A DNA stretch of 22,533 nucleotides from a virus: the IMG/VR virus record IMGVR_UViG_3300033143_000558, positions 1 to 22,533 of that record, one strand, 5' to 3'. Of the stretch, positions 1 to 7,366 are shown one piece after another. The translations under genes were made by a program, and so were the position numbers. Every line of letters begins with the position of its first letter. Within the stretch, counting starts at the first letter, position 1. Below the pieces are notes generated by a model. It was not told the origin of the DNA. It ran no database searches and saw only the letters and a program-made list of their open reading frames with translations.

Positions 1-1
1 T

Positions 2-538
2 GAAAGTGACATCGGTCAAAACAGTGAAGAACTTGCAGACGCACTAAACCGAACTCACACTAGATCAGGTGATCGTATCCTTCAAGTATTACACGCAGAA
101 GGAATGCTAAAAAAGGTTCGTTGCGAAGATATCGTAATGACACCTGGCCCTAATCAACAGATTCGTTTAGATGAGTTGAATAAAATCTTAACTGAAATGA
201 AAGCAGGCGAAGAAGCAACTCGCAAACTTGCAGAAGCAGATGCATCAGCAGGATTACAAGATCCAGCAGATGTCAGACGTAGAAAAGAAGGTCTAATTGG
301 AGATCAAGTAAGACCAGAACCTACTATGGGAACAAATGCTGATAATCCTAATCTTGCAATGAATGATGATGTTTTAGCAAGAGACTTTATGGCACAAGCA
401 GAACGCATGGAAGCAGAAGCCAAGGGTTTAATTGCCGAGTCTAAAAGGTTGATGAAAGAAGCAAAAGCAATGATGCCGAAACCAGCAAAGAAGACACCTG
501 CAAAAAAGACAACACGTAAGAAAACAGCGGCAAAATAA
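2..538 (+). CDS. Unknown protein with Lys-rich histone-like tail (5' partial)
   Basis: The frame is open from the left edge of the window, so this is the C-terminal part of a longer gene; the in-frame ATG at 104 is probably internal because coding-like sequence (acidic, then ALNRTHTRSGDRILQVLHAE) continues upstream of it. The visible 178 residues have a helical, charged middle, a run of Ala/Glu/Lys helix (FMAQAERMEAEAKGLIAESK) likely to form a coiled coil, and an end of alternating Lys-Lys-Thr/Pro/Ala resembling histone H1 tails. Such tails bind nucleic acid non-specifically; tails like this are, as I recall, common in uncharacterised proteins of marine T4-like phages. No function can be named. 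The next gene starts 14 nt downstream behind a strong ribosome site, so the two are probably co-transcribed. Confidence 0.75.
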   Translation, partial: ESDIGQNSEELADALNRTHTRSGDRILQVLHAEGMLKKVRCEDIVMTPGPNQQIRLDELNKILTEMKAGEEATRKLAEADASAGLQDPADVRRRKEGLIGDQVRPEPTMGTNADNPNLAMNDDVLARDFMAQAERMEAEAKGLIAESKRLMKEAKAMMPKPAKKTPAKKTTRKKTAAK

Positions 539-552
539 CAAGGAGGTCTCCG

Positions 553-855
553 ATGGGAGATAAATCTCGTTCAATACAGGATTGGGAACGACTCCTGGAA
601 GATGTTGATAAACATAAGATACCTGTAGAATTTTTACAGAAACTAGTTCTCCGTTTAACTGGACGTAAACAGAAAACCATTAACATTGAAAAGTTCTTAA
701 GACAAGGACTTGACACCGAAACAGTAGAAATTATAGTTGGTAAACTGTTAGAGGAATATGAAGATGAAATCTTATCAATAGATTTTATTCTTAACATAGA
801 AAGAATTGCAGAAGCAGTTCAACCTGAAACAGATAAACTACTAAGTGGTCTATAA
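553..855 (+). CDS. Small hypothetical protein, 100 aa
   Basis: The start is set by a near-perfect Shine-Dalgarno sequence AAGGAGG at 540-546, six bases before ATG. The product is 100 residues, mixed charge, predicted mostly helical, with no signal peptide, membrane segment or cysteine pair. I do not recognise the family. It follows the lysine-tailed protein directly and is followed by a strong hairpin, so it is probably the last gene of the left-hand transcript. A small T4-like transcription accessory protein (gp33-like) was considered on size alone but no motif supports it. Confidence 0.7.
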   Translation: MGDKSRSIQDWERLLEDVDKHKIPVEFLQKLVLRLTGRKQKTINIEKFLRQGLDTETVEIIVGKLLEEYEDEILSIDFILNIERIAEAVQPETDKLLSGL

Positions 856-872
856 AATCTCTGTAAACTATA

Positions 873-892
873 GAAGGGACTTCGGTCCCTTC
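873..892 (+). terminator. Hairpin with UUCG tetraloop, possible terminator
   Basis: A perfect 8-bp inverted repeat, GAAGGGAC and GTCCCTTC, encloses TTCG, giving the very stable C(UUCG)G tetraloop. It lies 18 nt after the stop of the 100-aa gene and 24 nt before thyX. No clear U-run follows, so it may be a weak terminator or a 3'-end stabiliser/processing hairpin rather than a strong intrinsic terminator. CUUCGG hairpins in intergenic regions are a known feature of T4-like phages. Confidence 0.7.
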
Positions 893-916
893 ACTCTATT
901 ATGATAAGGAACAAAC

Positions 917-1570
917 TTGAAAGTTAAACTAATTAGTCATTCACAAGCACCAGACTTTAATGAGTCAGCATTAGATTTAGTTGCATATTGTGCAAGAGTA
1001 AGTAACCCAGATAATCAGAACAACAAAGAAACAAGTGAAAAACTTGTAAAGTATTTGATGAAACACAAACATTGGTCTCCACTTGAAATGGTGTCAGCAT
1101 GTTTAGAGATTGAAACTACACGTGATATTGCTAGACAGATTTTACGTCATAGATCATTTTCTTTTCAGGAGTTTAGTCAACGTTACGCAGATCCTACAAA
1201 AGACTTAGACTTTGAAGTACGTGAAGCAAGACTGCAAGACCCTAAGAATAGACAGAACAGTGTGGTTACTGATGATGTAGAGTTACAAGCAATGTGGGAA
1301 GACAAGCAACGTAGTGTCATCAATGCTTCACTAGATGCATACAACTGGGCTATCGATAACGGCATTGCTAAAGAACAAGCAAGAGCAGTACTACCAGAAG
1401 GAAACACTGTAAGTCGAATGTATGTAAATGGTACCTTACGTAGTTGGGTTCATTACATTGAGTTACGTGGTGCTAATGGTACACAACAAGAACATATTGA
1501 TATTGCTCATGCAGTAGCAACAGTGATCTCACAAATTTTCCCAATCAGTTTGAAAAATGAGTCTATATAA
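917..1570 (+). CDS. thyX: Flavin-dependent thymidylate synthase ThyX
   Basis: ThyX makes dTMP from dUMP using FAD, NADPH and methylene-tetrahydrofolate, feeding phage DNA synthesis. The diagnostic ThyX motif RHR-x7-S is present at residues 77-87 (RHRSFSFQEFS), followed by QRY. The C-terminal part has the family pattern of an Arg-rich substrate-binding helix (LRSWVHYIELRG) and ends at 217 residues, the normal subunit length. The start is TTG at 917, six bases after AAGGA at 906-910; the first in-frame ATG lies well inside the conserved N-terminus, so TTG is preferred. It stands just after the UUCG hairpin and ahead of the sugar-modification genes. ThyX is a common auxiliary gene in marine phages. 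Nothing looks broken and all motif residues are intact. Confidence 0.95.
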   Translation: MKVKLISHSQAPDFNESALDLVAYCARVSNPDNQNNKETSEKLVKYLMKHKHWSPLEMVSACLEIETTRDIARQILRHRSFSFQEFSQRYADPTKDLDFEVREARLQDPKNRQNSVVTDDVELQAMWEDKQRSVINASLDAYNWAIDNGIAKEQARAVLPEGNTVSRMYVNGTLRSWVHYIELRGANGTQQEHIDIAHAVATVISQIFPISLKNESI

Positions 1571-1584
1571 ACTATAATAATAAG

Positions 1585-1848
1585 ATGTTAGAAAAAGAAG
1601 AATGGGAAGCAACTGAAGTAGACGTACATCAAATAGTAATGGGAGATGTTGAAGACCCTGATCTGATGATTGCCGAGCCTATTTATAAATGGCAACAAAC
1701 AGAAGCAGGTAAGTATGTTATGGAGAATAGTAATCCAACTGCTAAGTGGGTAAGAAGTAATGCGCCAGATTATATGGGACATAAGTATACGATAAAGGCA
1801 TACTTCACAGACAAAGAAGTTACATATTGGAAATTAAAATACGAGTAA
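1585..1848 (+). CDS. Conserved small phage protein, 87 aa, unknown function
   Basis: This 87-residue protein sits 14 nt after thyX and 3 nt before the epimerase gene, which supports it being a real member of the same transcript. It has a WQQTEAGKYVMEN segment followed by an aromatic C-terminus (YTIKAYFTDKEVTYWKLKYE); from memory, a W-x-x-T-E-x-G-x-W/Y-V-M-E pattern ending in a T-x-W-x-L-K-W/Y stretch occurs in uncharacterised proteins of T4-like cyanophages. There is no membrane segment or signal peptide. The ribosome-binding site is poor (only TAAG before the ATG), so translation may depend on coupling to thyX. Function unknown. Confidence 0.75.
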   Translation: MLEKEEWEATEVDVHQIVMGDVEDPDLMIAEPIYKWQQTEAGKYVMENSNPTAKWVRSNAPDYMGHKYTIKAYFTDKEVTYWKLKYE

Positions 1849-1851
1849 ACT

Positions 1852-2868
1852 ATGGCAAAGAAAAAGCAAAAAATTCTAGTAACAGGCGGTCTTGGATTTA
1901 TTGGCTCACATGTCGTTGTCAAACTAATCAATGAAGGACATGATGTTGCCATCATTGATAAAAAGACAGACTATGGCATTATAGATAATGATGAACTTGA
2001 TGCAGTTATGCAAGAACGTTTCTTTGGTATTGCTGGTCGTATTACTGATGCAGTAAATTTGAATATCTATACAATTGATATTGCTAATCCTGAATTAAAG
2101 ACTTTATTCGACAAAGAAAAGTTTGATGCTGTTATTCATCTTGCAAGTTTCCCAAGACAAAAAGTTGTTAATGCAGATCCAACACAAGGTTCTAAAGTAA
2201 TGAGTGAAGGACTACTTAACTTATTAGAACTTAGTAAACAAAACAAAGTAAAACGTTTCACTTATATTAGTTCTTCTATGGTCTATGGTGATTTTGCTGA
2301 CGGTGTAACTGAAGATACAGAATGCAATCCTAAAGGTCAGTATGCGATTATGAAGTATGCAGGAGAGTTGCTAGTCAAAGATTATACAAGACAGTATAAG
2401 TTACCCCACACTATCATTCGTCCTAGTGCTGTTTATGGTCCACTAGATGTCTGTGATAGAGTTATTTCTAAATTCTTTATTAATGCAATGACAGGTAAGA
2501 AAATAACTGTTAATGGCAAAATGGAAAAGTTAGACTTTTCGTTTGTTAATGACGTTGCTGACGGTATCGTACAAGCAACAACATCTACTAAAGCAAAGAA
2601 TCAAACGTATAATCTTACAAGATCAAAAGGTGTCACGTTATATGATGCCGCACAAGCAGTCAAAGATATTGTTGGTAAAGGTAACATTGATGTAAAACAA
2701 AAAGATACAGCCTTTCCAAGTCGAGGTGCGTTAAGTATTGCAAAAGCACAAAAAGATTTTAAATATGAACCGTCAACTGATTTAAATGAGGGTTTAATGA
2801 TTTATCATAATTGGTTATTAAATTCTAAATATTGGCAAGAGCAATTCAATGACAAGAAGTCCGATTAA
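1852..2868 (+). CDS. NAD-dependent nucleotide-sugar epimerase/dehydratase
   Basis: This is an extended short-chain dehydrogenase of the UDP-glucose 4-epimerase/dTDP-glucose dehydratase class, of full family length (338 aa). The N-terminal Rossmann motif TGGLGFIGSH binds NAD(H); the catalytic Ser lies in ISSSMVYG at about residues 139-146 and the catalytic pair Tyr164-x3-Lys168 in YAIMK. A substrate-binding region with RPSAVYGP follows. The exact sugar substrate and whether it epimerises or dehydrates cannot be told from sequence alone. It overlaps the aminotransferase gene by 20 nt, so the two are probably translationally coupled and act in one pathway, converting a nucleotide sugar to an amino sugar for a glycan. 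Start ATG at 1852 sits three bases after the previous stop. Confidence 0.9.
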   Translation: MAKKKQKILVTGGLGFIGSHVVVKLINEGHDVAIIDKKTDYGIIDNDELDAVMQERFFGIAGRITDAVNLNIYTIDIANPELKTLFDKEKFDAVIHLASFPRQKVVNADPTQGSKVMSEGLLNLLELSKQNKVKRFTYISSSMVYGDFADGVTEDTECNPKGQYAIMKYAGELLVKDYTRQYKLPHTIIRPSAVYGPLDVCDRVISKFFINAMTGKKITVNGKMEKLDFSFVNDVADGIVQATTSTKAKNQTYNLTRSKGVTLYDAAQAVKDIVGKGNIDVKQKDTAFPSRGALSIAKAQKDFKYEPSTDLNEGLMIYHNWLLNSKYWQEQFNDKKSD

Positions 2869-3955
2869 ACATTTTGGACTTGATCGACAATATCAAAACT
2901 TAAAGTCCGAACTACTATCTGTTACAGACTCTGTTATGTCTACTGGCATACTTGTTGACGGACCTTATTCAGAACAAGTAAAAGAATGGCTATCAGATAG
3001 AACAGGCTGTCAATATGTCATATTATGTCATAGTGGTACACAAGCATTAGAAATTATGGCAAGACATGAAATCGCAACAATGCCAGACACAGATCCTTAT
3101 ACAGAATGGAAGTATGATAAAGAAGCCTATCGCACAATCAGAATACCAAACATAACCTATCCAGCAACATTAAATGCATTTGCTTCAGCAGGATTCAATA
3201 TTGATTTATGTGATGTTGACAGTAATGGTATTATGATACCTAATTCAGATCCAGAGCAACCTAAGTTAGAATGTTATGTAGGTTTGTATGGAAATCCTAT
3301 ACCCCAAGATCGTTTTGAAAATGTGTGCATTGTAGACGGAGCACAACATTGGTTAGTTGCAGACGGTCATGTAGGTGTTGGTATGGCTATTAGTTTTGAC
3401 CCAACTAAAAATCTAAGTGCGAGTGGTAATGGTGGAGCCCTTGTTACTAATGATGAAGAACTTGCTGGCTTTGCAATGCGTTGGAGAAACAACGGTAAAC
3501 CAGATCATTTATATCCTGGTACTAATTCAAAAATGAGTGAGATTGACTGTGCCCATCTATTAGTCAGAACAAAATATATTGATGACTGGCAAGCACGTAG
3601 AAAAGAAATTAGACTTAGATACTTAGACACAATAGACAAGATACCGTCTGTTACTGCTATGAGTAATAGAGGTGTACATGCAGATCAAAAGTTTGTAATC
3701 AGAAACAACGTAGAACGTGACGGTCTTAAAAAAGTATTAGAAGAAAAAGAAATTGATGTCAGAATACATTATGACAAACCATTAAGTGATACAATTATAG
3801 GTAACTCTGAGTATATAAAAGAAAGACCAGACATGATGAGTACAAGTCATGCTCTTTGTAGAGGTGTTCTATCACTTCCTATTTATCCTGAACTAACGGA
3901 TGAAGAAGTAGAACACATCTGTACTTCTTTAATTTATTACTTTGATGCTTGGTAA
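2849..3955 (+). CDS. DegT/DnrJ/EryC1/StrS-family sugar aminotransferase
   Basis: A PLP-dependent enzyme that transfers an amino group to a keto-nucleotide sugar. Family marks in order: HSGTQALE near residues 71-78 (PLP phosphate binding), VDGAQHW with the Asp that contacts the pyridine nitrogen, and the Schiff-base lysine Lys187 in DPTKNLSASGNGGA. The C-terminal half with the RIHYDKPLS segment matches the substrate-side region (usually VHYP-P-L in the family). Length 368 aa is normal. The gene begins inside the end of the epimerase gene (20-nt overlap), which points to a shared pathway: keto-sugar made by the neighbour, aminated here. Similar enzymes make amino sugars for O-antigen-type glycans; in a phage the target could be host surface glycan or virion/DNA decoration. 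That target is inference. Confidence 0.9.
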   Translation: MTRSPIKHFGLDRQYQNLKSELLSVTDSVMSTGILVDGPYSEQVKEWLSDRTGCQYVILCHSGTQALEIMARHEIATMPDTDPYTEWKYDKEAYRTIRIPNITYPATLNAFASAGFNIDLCDVDSNGIMIPNSDPEQPKLECYVGLYGNPIPQDRFENVCIVDGAQHWLVADGHVGVGMAISFDPTKNLSASGNGGALVTNDEELAGFAMRWRNNGKPDHLYPGTNSKMSEIDCAHLLVRTKYIDDWQARRKEIRLRYLDTIDKIPSVTAMSNRGVHADQKFVIRNNVERDGLKKVLEEKEIDVRIHYDKPLSDTIIGNSEYIKERPDMMSTSHALCRGVLSLPIYPELTDEEVEHICTSLIYYFDAW

Positions 3956-3962
3956 ATAAATA
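3955..3962 (+). promoter_or_regulatory. T4-type late promoter octamer (AATAAATA)
   Basis: AATAAATA matches the T4 late consensus TATAAATA at 7 of 8 positions and ends exactly 5 nt before the ATG at 3968. There is no Shine-Dalgarno sequence for that ATG. T4 late transcripts start roughly 5-7 nt after the octamer, which would put the RNA 5' end at or next to the start codon. Confidence 0.6.
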
Positions 3963-3967
3963 ATGTA

Positions 3968-5281
3968 ATGTCAAAAACAGTCCCCATGGCCAATGACCTT
4001 GAGCAAGAAGGTATCGATATTTCAATCGACAACAAAGATGATTTGTGGATTTGGAATAAACTACATTGGTTTTATTTTCCTGATTTAGAAGAACGAGCGG
4101 CATCACAGGATGAACAATTAAAACAACGTATCTTACCTAGTGTAGACTATAATGATTATAAGCCAACATATGTATATATGTACAATGGTCGCATGTCAGA
4201 ATTAGAAAGCATAAATCATACCCCAGAAATCGTACAACAATTAAATGAAACGGGTGTAACATTTTATTTAAATGAACCTATGTGCATGTATGATAATTCA
4301 AAAGTACCTGGACATACATTAACATTTTATTCAGAATTTAATGGTAAAGAAAAACCAGAGCATATGCGTTCTGATGAATTAGATTGTATACGTGATTACA
4401 TTACTAGAAATAATCTTACAAATGTTAAAGTAAAAACATGTGACTATAAATCAGAAAACATGTTTCCTTATTATAACGAATGGATGTCAGTAACATGCGA
4501 AGATACATTTATTAAAAATGCTGTATTTGTTAATATCTATGATGATTCATATGAGAACTGGGATTTACTAGGCATTGCCGCTAATAACTTTTCAAAAAAG
4601 TTTATAAACTTAAACTGGAGATGGACACCGCATAGAAATCTAATAGCCGCATTTCTTGCGAACAGTAATGCAGATGTTAGTTTTGTTTATAAGACTGATA
4701 TGGTAAGATTACAGATTTTACCTTGGTTCGATATCAGAAAGTGTCCTAAGAAATATAAGACACGTTTATATGAAGGCATACAGTCATTAGATAATGACGG
4801 CCCTTATAATGTTGATGTACACTTTGATGAATTACTAGACATAGAAAAGACTCCGTATCCAGTTAACACTACAGTTGATGATCACTTTGACCCTTCTGAA
4901 GATGACTTTACCCCTATAGAAAAATATTATAAAGATATATTTTGTGATATTGTTACAGAATCTAGGTTCGCACAACCTACTCCAAACTATAGTGAAAAAG
5001 TACATCAACCCATGTGGTATCGAAAACCTTTTATTCTTATGGCACCCCCGGGTACATTAAAGTATCTACATGAACACGGCTATAAGACTTTCAGTGACTT
5101 TTGGGACGAGTCATATGATGACTGTACTAACCATGAAGAACGTTTGTATAAAATATTTGAAGTTATAAAATACATCGAAAACAAGTCAATTGATGAATTA
5201 AAAGATATCTATAAAGCCATGGAACCCATACTATCTTACAATCGTAAGCATGTAGAAGACAGCCTTTATCACTGGAGATGA
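3968..5281 (+). CDS. Uncharacterised protein, possible glycosyltransferase-like C-terminus
   Basis: A 437-aa soluble protein rich in aromatic and acidic residues, with no signal peptide or TM segment. The only part that rings a family bell is residues 342-385: SEKVHQPMWYRKPFILMAPP, then a GTLKYLHEHGYKTF stretch and DFWDESYD. A Ser-Glu-Lys, then a hydrophobic stretch ending in Pro-Pro-Gly and a Gly-(F/Y)-x-T-F, is a recurrent pattern in phage and bacterial proteins that I associate with glycosyltransferase-like domains (compare the SEK motif of GT10 enzymes); this is a weak link. Its place directly after the epimerase and aminotransferase, 12 nt from the latter, fits a transferase using their product. 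It has its own late promoter and no ribosome site, so the mRNA from that promoter may be leaderless. Another ATG exists 8 codons in, but the octamer spacing favours 3968. Confidence 0.7.
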   Translation: MSKTVPMANDLEQEGIDISIDNKDDLWIWNKLHWFYFPDLEERAASQDEQLKQRILPSVDYNDYKPTYVYMYNGRMSELESINHTPEIVQQLNETGVTFYLNEPMCMYDNSKVPGHTLTFYSEFNGKEKPEHMRSDELDCIRDYITRNNLTNVKVKTCDYKSENMFPYYNEWMSVTCEDTFIKNAVFVNIYDDSYENWDLLGIAANNFSKKFINLNWRWTPHRNLIAAFLANSNADVSFVYKTDMVRLQILPWFDIRKCPKKYKTRLYEGIQSLDNDGPYNVDVHFDELLDIEKTPYPVNTTVDDHFDPSEDDFTPIEKYYKDIFCDIVTESRFAQPTPNYSEKVHQPMWYRKPFILMAPPGTLKYLHEHGYKTFSDFWDESYDDCTNHEERLYKIFEVIKYIENKSIDELKDIYKAMEPILSYNRKHVEDSLYHWR

Positions 5282-5287
5282 TAAATA
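5280..5287 (+). promoter_or_regulatory. T4-type late promoter octamer (GATAAATA)
   Basis: GATAAATA (7 of 8 to TATAAATA) followed by GTAGTAT overlaps the stop codon of the upstream gene. A start about 6 nt downstream would give a leader of about 20 nt that contains the AGGAGG ribosome site at 5300-5305 before the holin ATG. Confidence 0.65.
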
Positions 5288-5313
5288 GTAGTATATTATA
5301 GGAGGTTTCTATC

Positions 5314-5736
5314 ATGGGATTAGGAATTATTGATTCAGTTATCGGCGCCGCAGGGCCTATACTAGACAAGTTTATTGTTGACAAAGACAAGAAAGCAGAA
5401 ATGGAACACGAACTTAAGATGGTGTTACATAATGCAAATCTACAACAAAATCAAATTAATTTAGAACAAGCAAAACATCCAAGTATTTTTGTAGCAGGAG
5501 CAAGACCAGCAATTATGTGGATATGTGCATTTGGACTAGCATGGTCTTATGTTCTAGCACCAGTTGCCAACTGGGCAGTTGTAGTAAGTGGAGCAGATGT
5601 TACACTACCAGTCATACAAACAGAAGGTTTGATGACACTTACATTGTCTATGTTAGGTCTAGGTGGTATGCGTAGTTTTGAAAAAATGAACGGATTAGCC
5701 AGAGAAAATATGAAGGCTACTCCACCAAAAGAATAA
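5314..5736 (+). CDS. Holin, three-TM GTA type
   Basis: Holins open the inner membrane at the end of infection to release endolysin. This 140-aa protein matches the GTA-type three-TM holin pattern: an amphipathic N-terminus (GLGIIDSVIGAAGPILDKF), a charged helix, then ARPAIMWICAFGLAWSYVLA as a membrane segment starting with the typical Arg-Pro, a second segment through the Ala-Pro-Val-Ala-Asn-Trp-Ala region, and LMTLTLSMLGLGGMRSFEKM near residues 108-127, with the family signature LGLGG-(M/L)-R. An ideal AGGAGG site eight bases upstream sets the ATG, and a late promoter stands just before, consistent with late timing. No endolysin gene is visible next to it in this window. Confidence 0.85.
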   Translation: MGLGIIDSVIGAAGPILDKFIVDKDKKAEMEHELKMVLHNANLQQNQINLEQAKHPSIFVAGARPAIMWICAFGLAWSYVLAPVANWAVVVSGADVTLPVIQTEGLMTLTLSMLGLGGMRSFEKMNGLARENMKATPPKE

Positions 5737-5757
5737 CATTGGTTACTTACCCAATCG

Positions 5758-5765
5758 CATAAATA
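5758..5765 (+). promoter_or_regulatory. T4-type late promoter octamer (CATAAATA)
   Basis: CATAAATA (7 of 8 to TATAAATA) lies 23 nt before the ATG at 5789, in the 52-nt gap after the holin gene. It would drive the three TAATG-linked structural-type genes at 5789-7292. Confidence 0.65.
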
Positions 5766-5788
5766 CAATATAAGACTGGGATAAACAT

Positions 5789-6355
5789 ATGGCTGTAAAT
5801 TACGAAATTATTAACATCGGTGCATTACCGAACGATGGTTCTGGTGATCCGTTAAGAGTTGCCTTTGATAAGATAAACAATAACTTTGCTAACTTATCAT
5901 CGACTGCTGTAATATCATCTAACACGTATACAACAGGCAATACTGCACAACAAGTCATTTGGGAGTACCCAGCAAATGCATTTACATTGGGTTCATTCTT
6001 TATTAAGACTAATGATCCAGGCACAGTAGATCAACAAGATGTAAGACTTGATGCACAACTTAGTGCTAACTCAGCAAACATCAAGTTTTCAGCATATTCA
6101 TCTACACAATGGGGGAATGTGTTAATACAAGGAAGCGGATATGACATGGATGTCAACTCTGGCAACGTCAGAATATTAATAGATCCTGACACTGCAAACG
6201 TAACCGGTTCACAAACACTATTTCATTTTATTAATTCTTCAGTTATGTTCCAAGGATCTGCTCCAGCAGGTTTACCACTAGCACTTGATGGCTATGTAGA
6301 TTCTGAACTTGCAACTGAAGTAGACGAAACAATTACAACTGAAGAAACTCCATAA
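5789..6355 (+). CDS. Probable tail-fibre/virion protein with NDGSGDPLR motif
   Basis: The N-terminus contains NIGALPNDGSGDPLRVAFDK followed by INNNFANL. The pattern (A/P)NDG(T/S)GD-x-LR-x-AF-x-K-(I/V)N-x-NF recurs near the N-termini of fibre-like and other virion proteins of marine T4-like phages, where it probably serves as an attachment module. The rest (188 aa total) is rich in Asn, Ser, Thr and Val in beta-prone stretches, ending in an acidic Thr/Glu tail. It is far shorter than a full fibre, so it could be a fibre tip, a head decoration or a short attachment protein. It has a late promoter upstream. Its TAA overlaps the next ATG by one base, suggesting coupled translation. Confidence 0.7.
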   Translation: MAVNYEIINIGALPNDGSGDPLRVAFDKINNNFANLSSTAVISSNTYTTGNTAQQVIWEYPANAFTLGSFFIKTNDPGTVDQQDVRLDAQLSANSANIKFSAYSSTQWGNVLIQGSGYDMDVNSGNVRILIDPDTANVTGSQTLFHFINSSVMFQGSAPAGLPLALDGYVDSELATEVDETITTEETP

Positions 6356-6738
6356 TGAGAGCAAAAGAATTCTTAAACGAAGACAACGAACCTGGCAAAC
6401 TAACTAAACGTCAACGTTACGGTTCAAGAGGAATGCACAAGTTCCAAGACGAAGAAGGTAGAGACAGAATCTACGAATTGAATCGTGTAATGATGGCATT
6501 AGCACAAGCAAACGGTGAGTCAGACCACGAAGTAATTGATTTAGATTCAGAAAGTTGGATAGGCACAAGCAACATGGCTGTACCATATACTGAAGTAGAA
6601 TCTAATATGTTGAAATCAGCATATAAAGCAGTGGGCTCTGAATGGGAAGATTTAAATGATGGTGATTTGAAATCTTCAGAACTACCTTCAATCAATAAAC
6701 AAAGTCCAGTAGAAGGTTTCAAAGGGTATGAAAGATAA
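6355..6738 (+). CDS. Hypothetical protein with MRAKEFLNE N-terminus, 127 aa
   Basis: Starts in a TAATG overlap with the preceding gene and ends in another TAATG overlap with the next, so the three genes form a coupled set. The N-terminus MRAKEFLNED resembles the short M-(R/K)-x-K-(E/D)-F-(L/F)-x-E opening found on several unrelated proteins of marine T4-like phages, including MRFKDFFTEE on the gene at 13397 here. The body has an RVMMALAQANGESDHEVIDL helix, a DLDSESWIGTSN segment and a C-terminal region with basic and acidic clusters; no cysteine, membrane segment or enzymatic motif. I recognise it only as a type seen in marine myophages without known function; virion-associated is a guess from context. 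Confidence 0.7.
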   Translation: MRAKEFLNEDNEPGKLTKRQRYGSRGMHKFQDEEGRDRIYELNRVMMALAQANGESDHEVIDLDSESWIGTSNMAVPYTEVESNMLKSAYKAVGSEWEDLNDGDLKSSELPSINKQSPVEGFKGYER

Positions 6739-7292
6739 TGGCAGCCGTCAACGTACCAGTTAAAGGATTAACAGGATTAATAACAATCTTTAATTATGCT
6801 GATGATGCGACAACTACTGTCGCAGATGTATTAGCATCAATCGTAGCATCTGATGGCATAGCCGCAGGCAACTATTATAACTTAGCATTAGTCAGAGATA
6901 CAAGTATTAATGATAACGATACTCCAACTGCTACACTTGCTTCAATGAACTTTGTAGGCGCTACAGGCACTGATCCTTTCGCCTCAGGTGCTATTGTTAG
7001 TGAGACATTTGACAATGCAACACAAACAACTATTCCAGCAACAGATATATTTCTTACAACACCCGCATCTACTACAAATGCTCCTGCTAGTACATTACAA
7101 TTCAGACAAGAATTAAGAGTATCAGAAGTAGCAGAACTGAATAGAAAGGGCGGCGCAAGTGGTAATGTTAATTTACCCGGTTATAACGCATTAAACACTG
7201 CTGATCTTAATTTGCTTCCTGCTAAGTATGTTGGAAATACAGCAACACCTACTTCAACAGTTCCATTAGCATCTAGTAGACCTTGGAAATAA
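6738..7292 (+). CDS. Probable structural protein, Ala/Thr-rich, 184 aa
   Basis: Begins in a one-base TAATG overlap with the upstream gene. The sequence is Ala, Thr, Asn and Asp rich, with no cysteine and few aromatics, and alternates short beta-prone strands with loops (for example VPVKGLTGLITIFNYADDAT), typical of phage virion surface proteins. A charged patch ELRVSEVAELNRKGG near residue 130 separates the N-terminal domain from a Pro/Thr/Ala-rich tail ending in Pro-Trp-Lys. No family recognised. Its position among a fibre-like gene and holin and behind a late promoter supports a structural role, but this is inference from context and composition. Confidence 0.65.
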   Translation: MAAVNVPVKGLTGLITIFNYADDATTTVADVLASIVASDGIAAGNYYNLALVRDTSINDNDTPTATLASMNFVGATGTDPFASGAIVSETFDNATQTTIPATDIFLTTPASTTNAPASTLQFRQELRVSEVAELNRKGGASGNVNLPGYNALNTADLNLLPAKYVGNTATPTSTVPLASSRPWK

Positions 7293-7318
7293 AAAATAAT
7301 TCTTAGACAGTTTTTGTC

Positions 7319-7326
7319 ACTAAATA
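7319..7326 (+). promoter_or_regulatory. T4-type late promoter octamer (ACTAAATA)
   Basis: ACTAAATA (6 of 8 to TATAAATA), followed by TTATCAT, lies 40 nt before the methyltransferase ATG. The same ACTAAATA form precedes the terminase. A GAAGGAG ribosome site just before ATG 7367 would be in the resulting leader. Confidence 0.5.
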
Positions 7327-7366
7327 TTATCATACTATTTCTTATATCTGCACGAAGGAGCAATGA

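Noticed and set aside
104-538. ATG at 104 as the true start of the first gene
   Set aside because: The frame is open to the window edge with coding-like residues upstream, and no ribosome site precedes 104.
5738-5755. ATTGG...CCAAT hairpin after the holin gene as a terminator
   Set aside because: Only five base pairs, an 8-base loop and no U-run; too weak to call.
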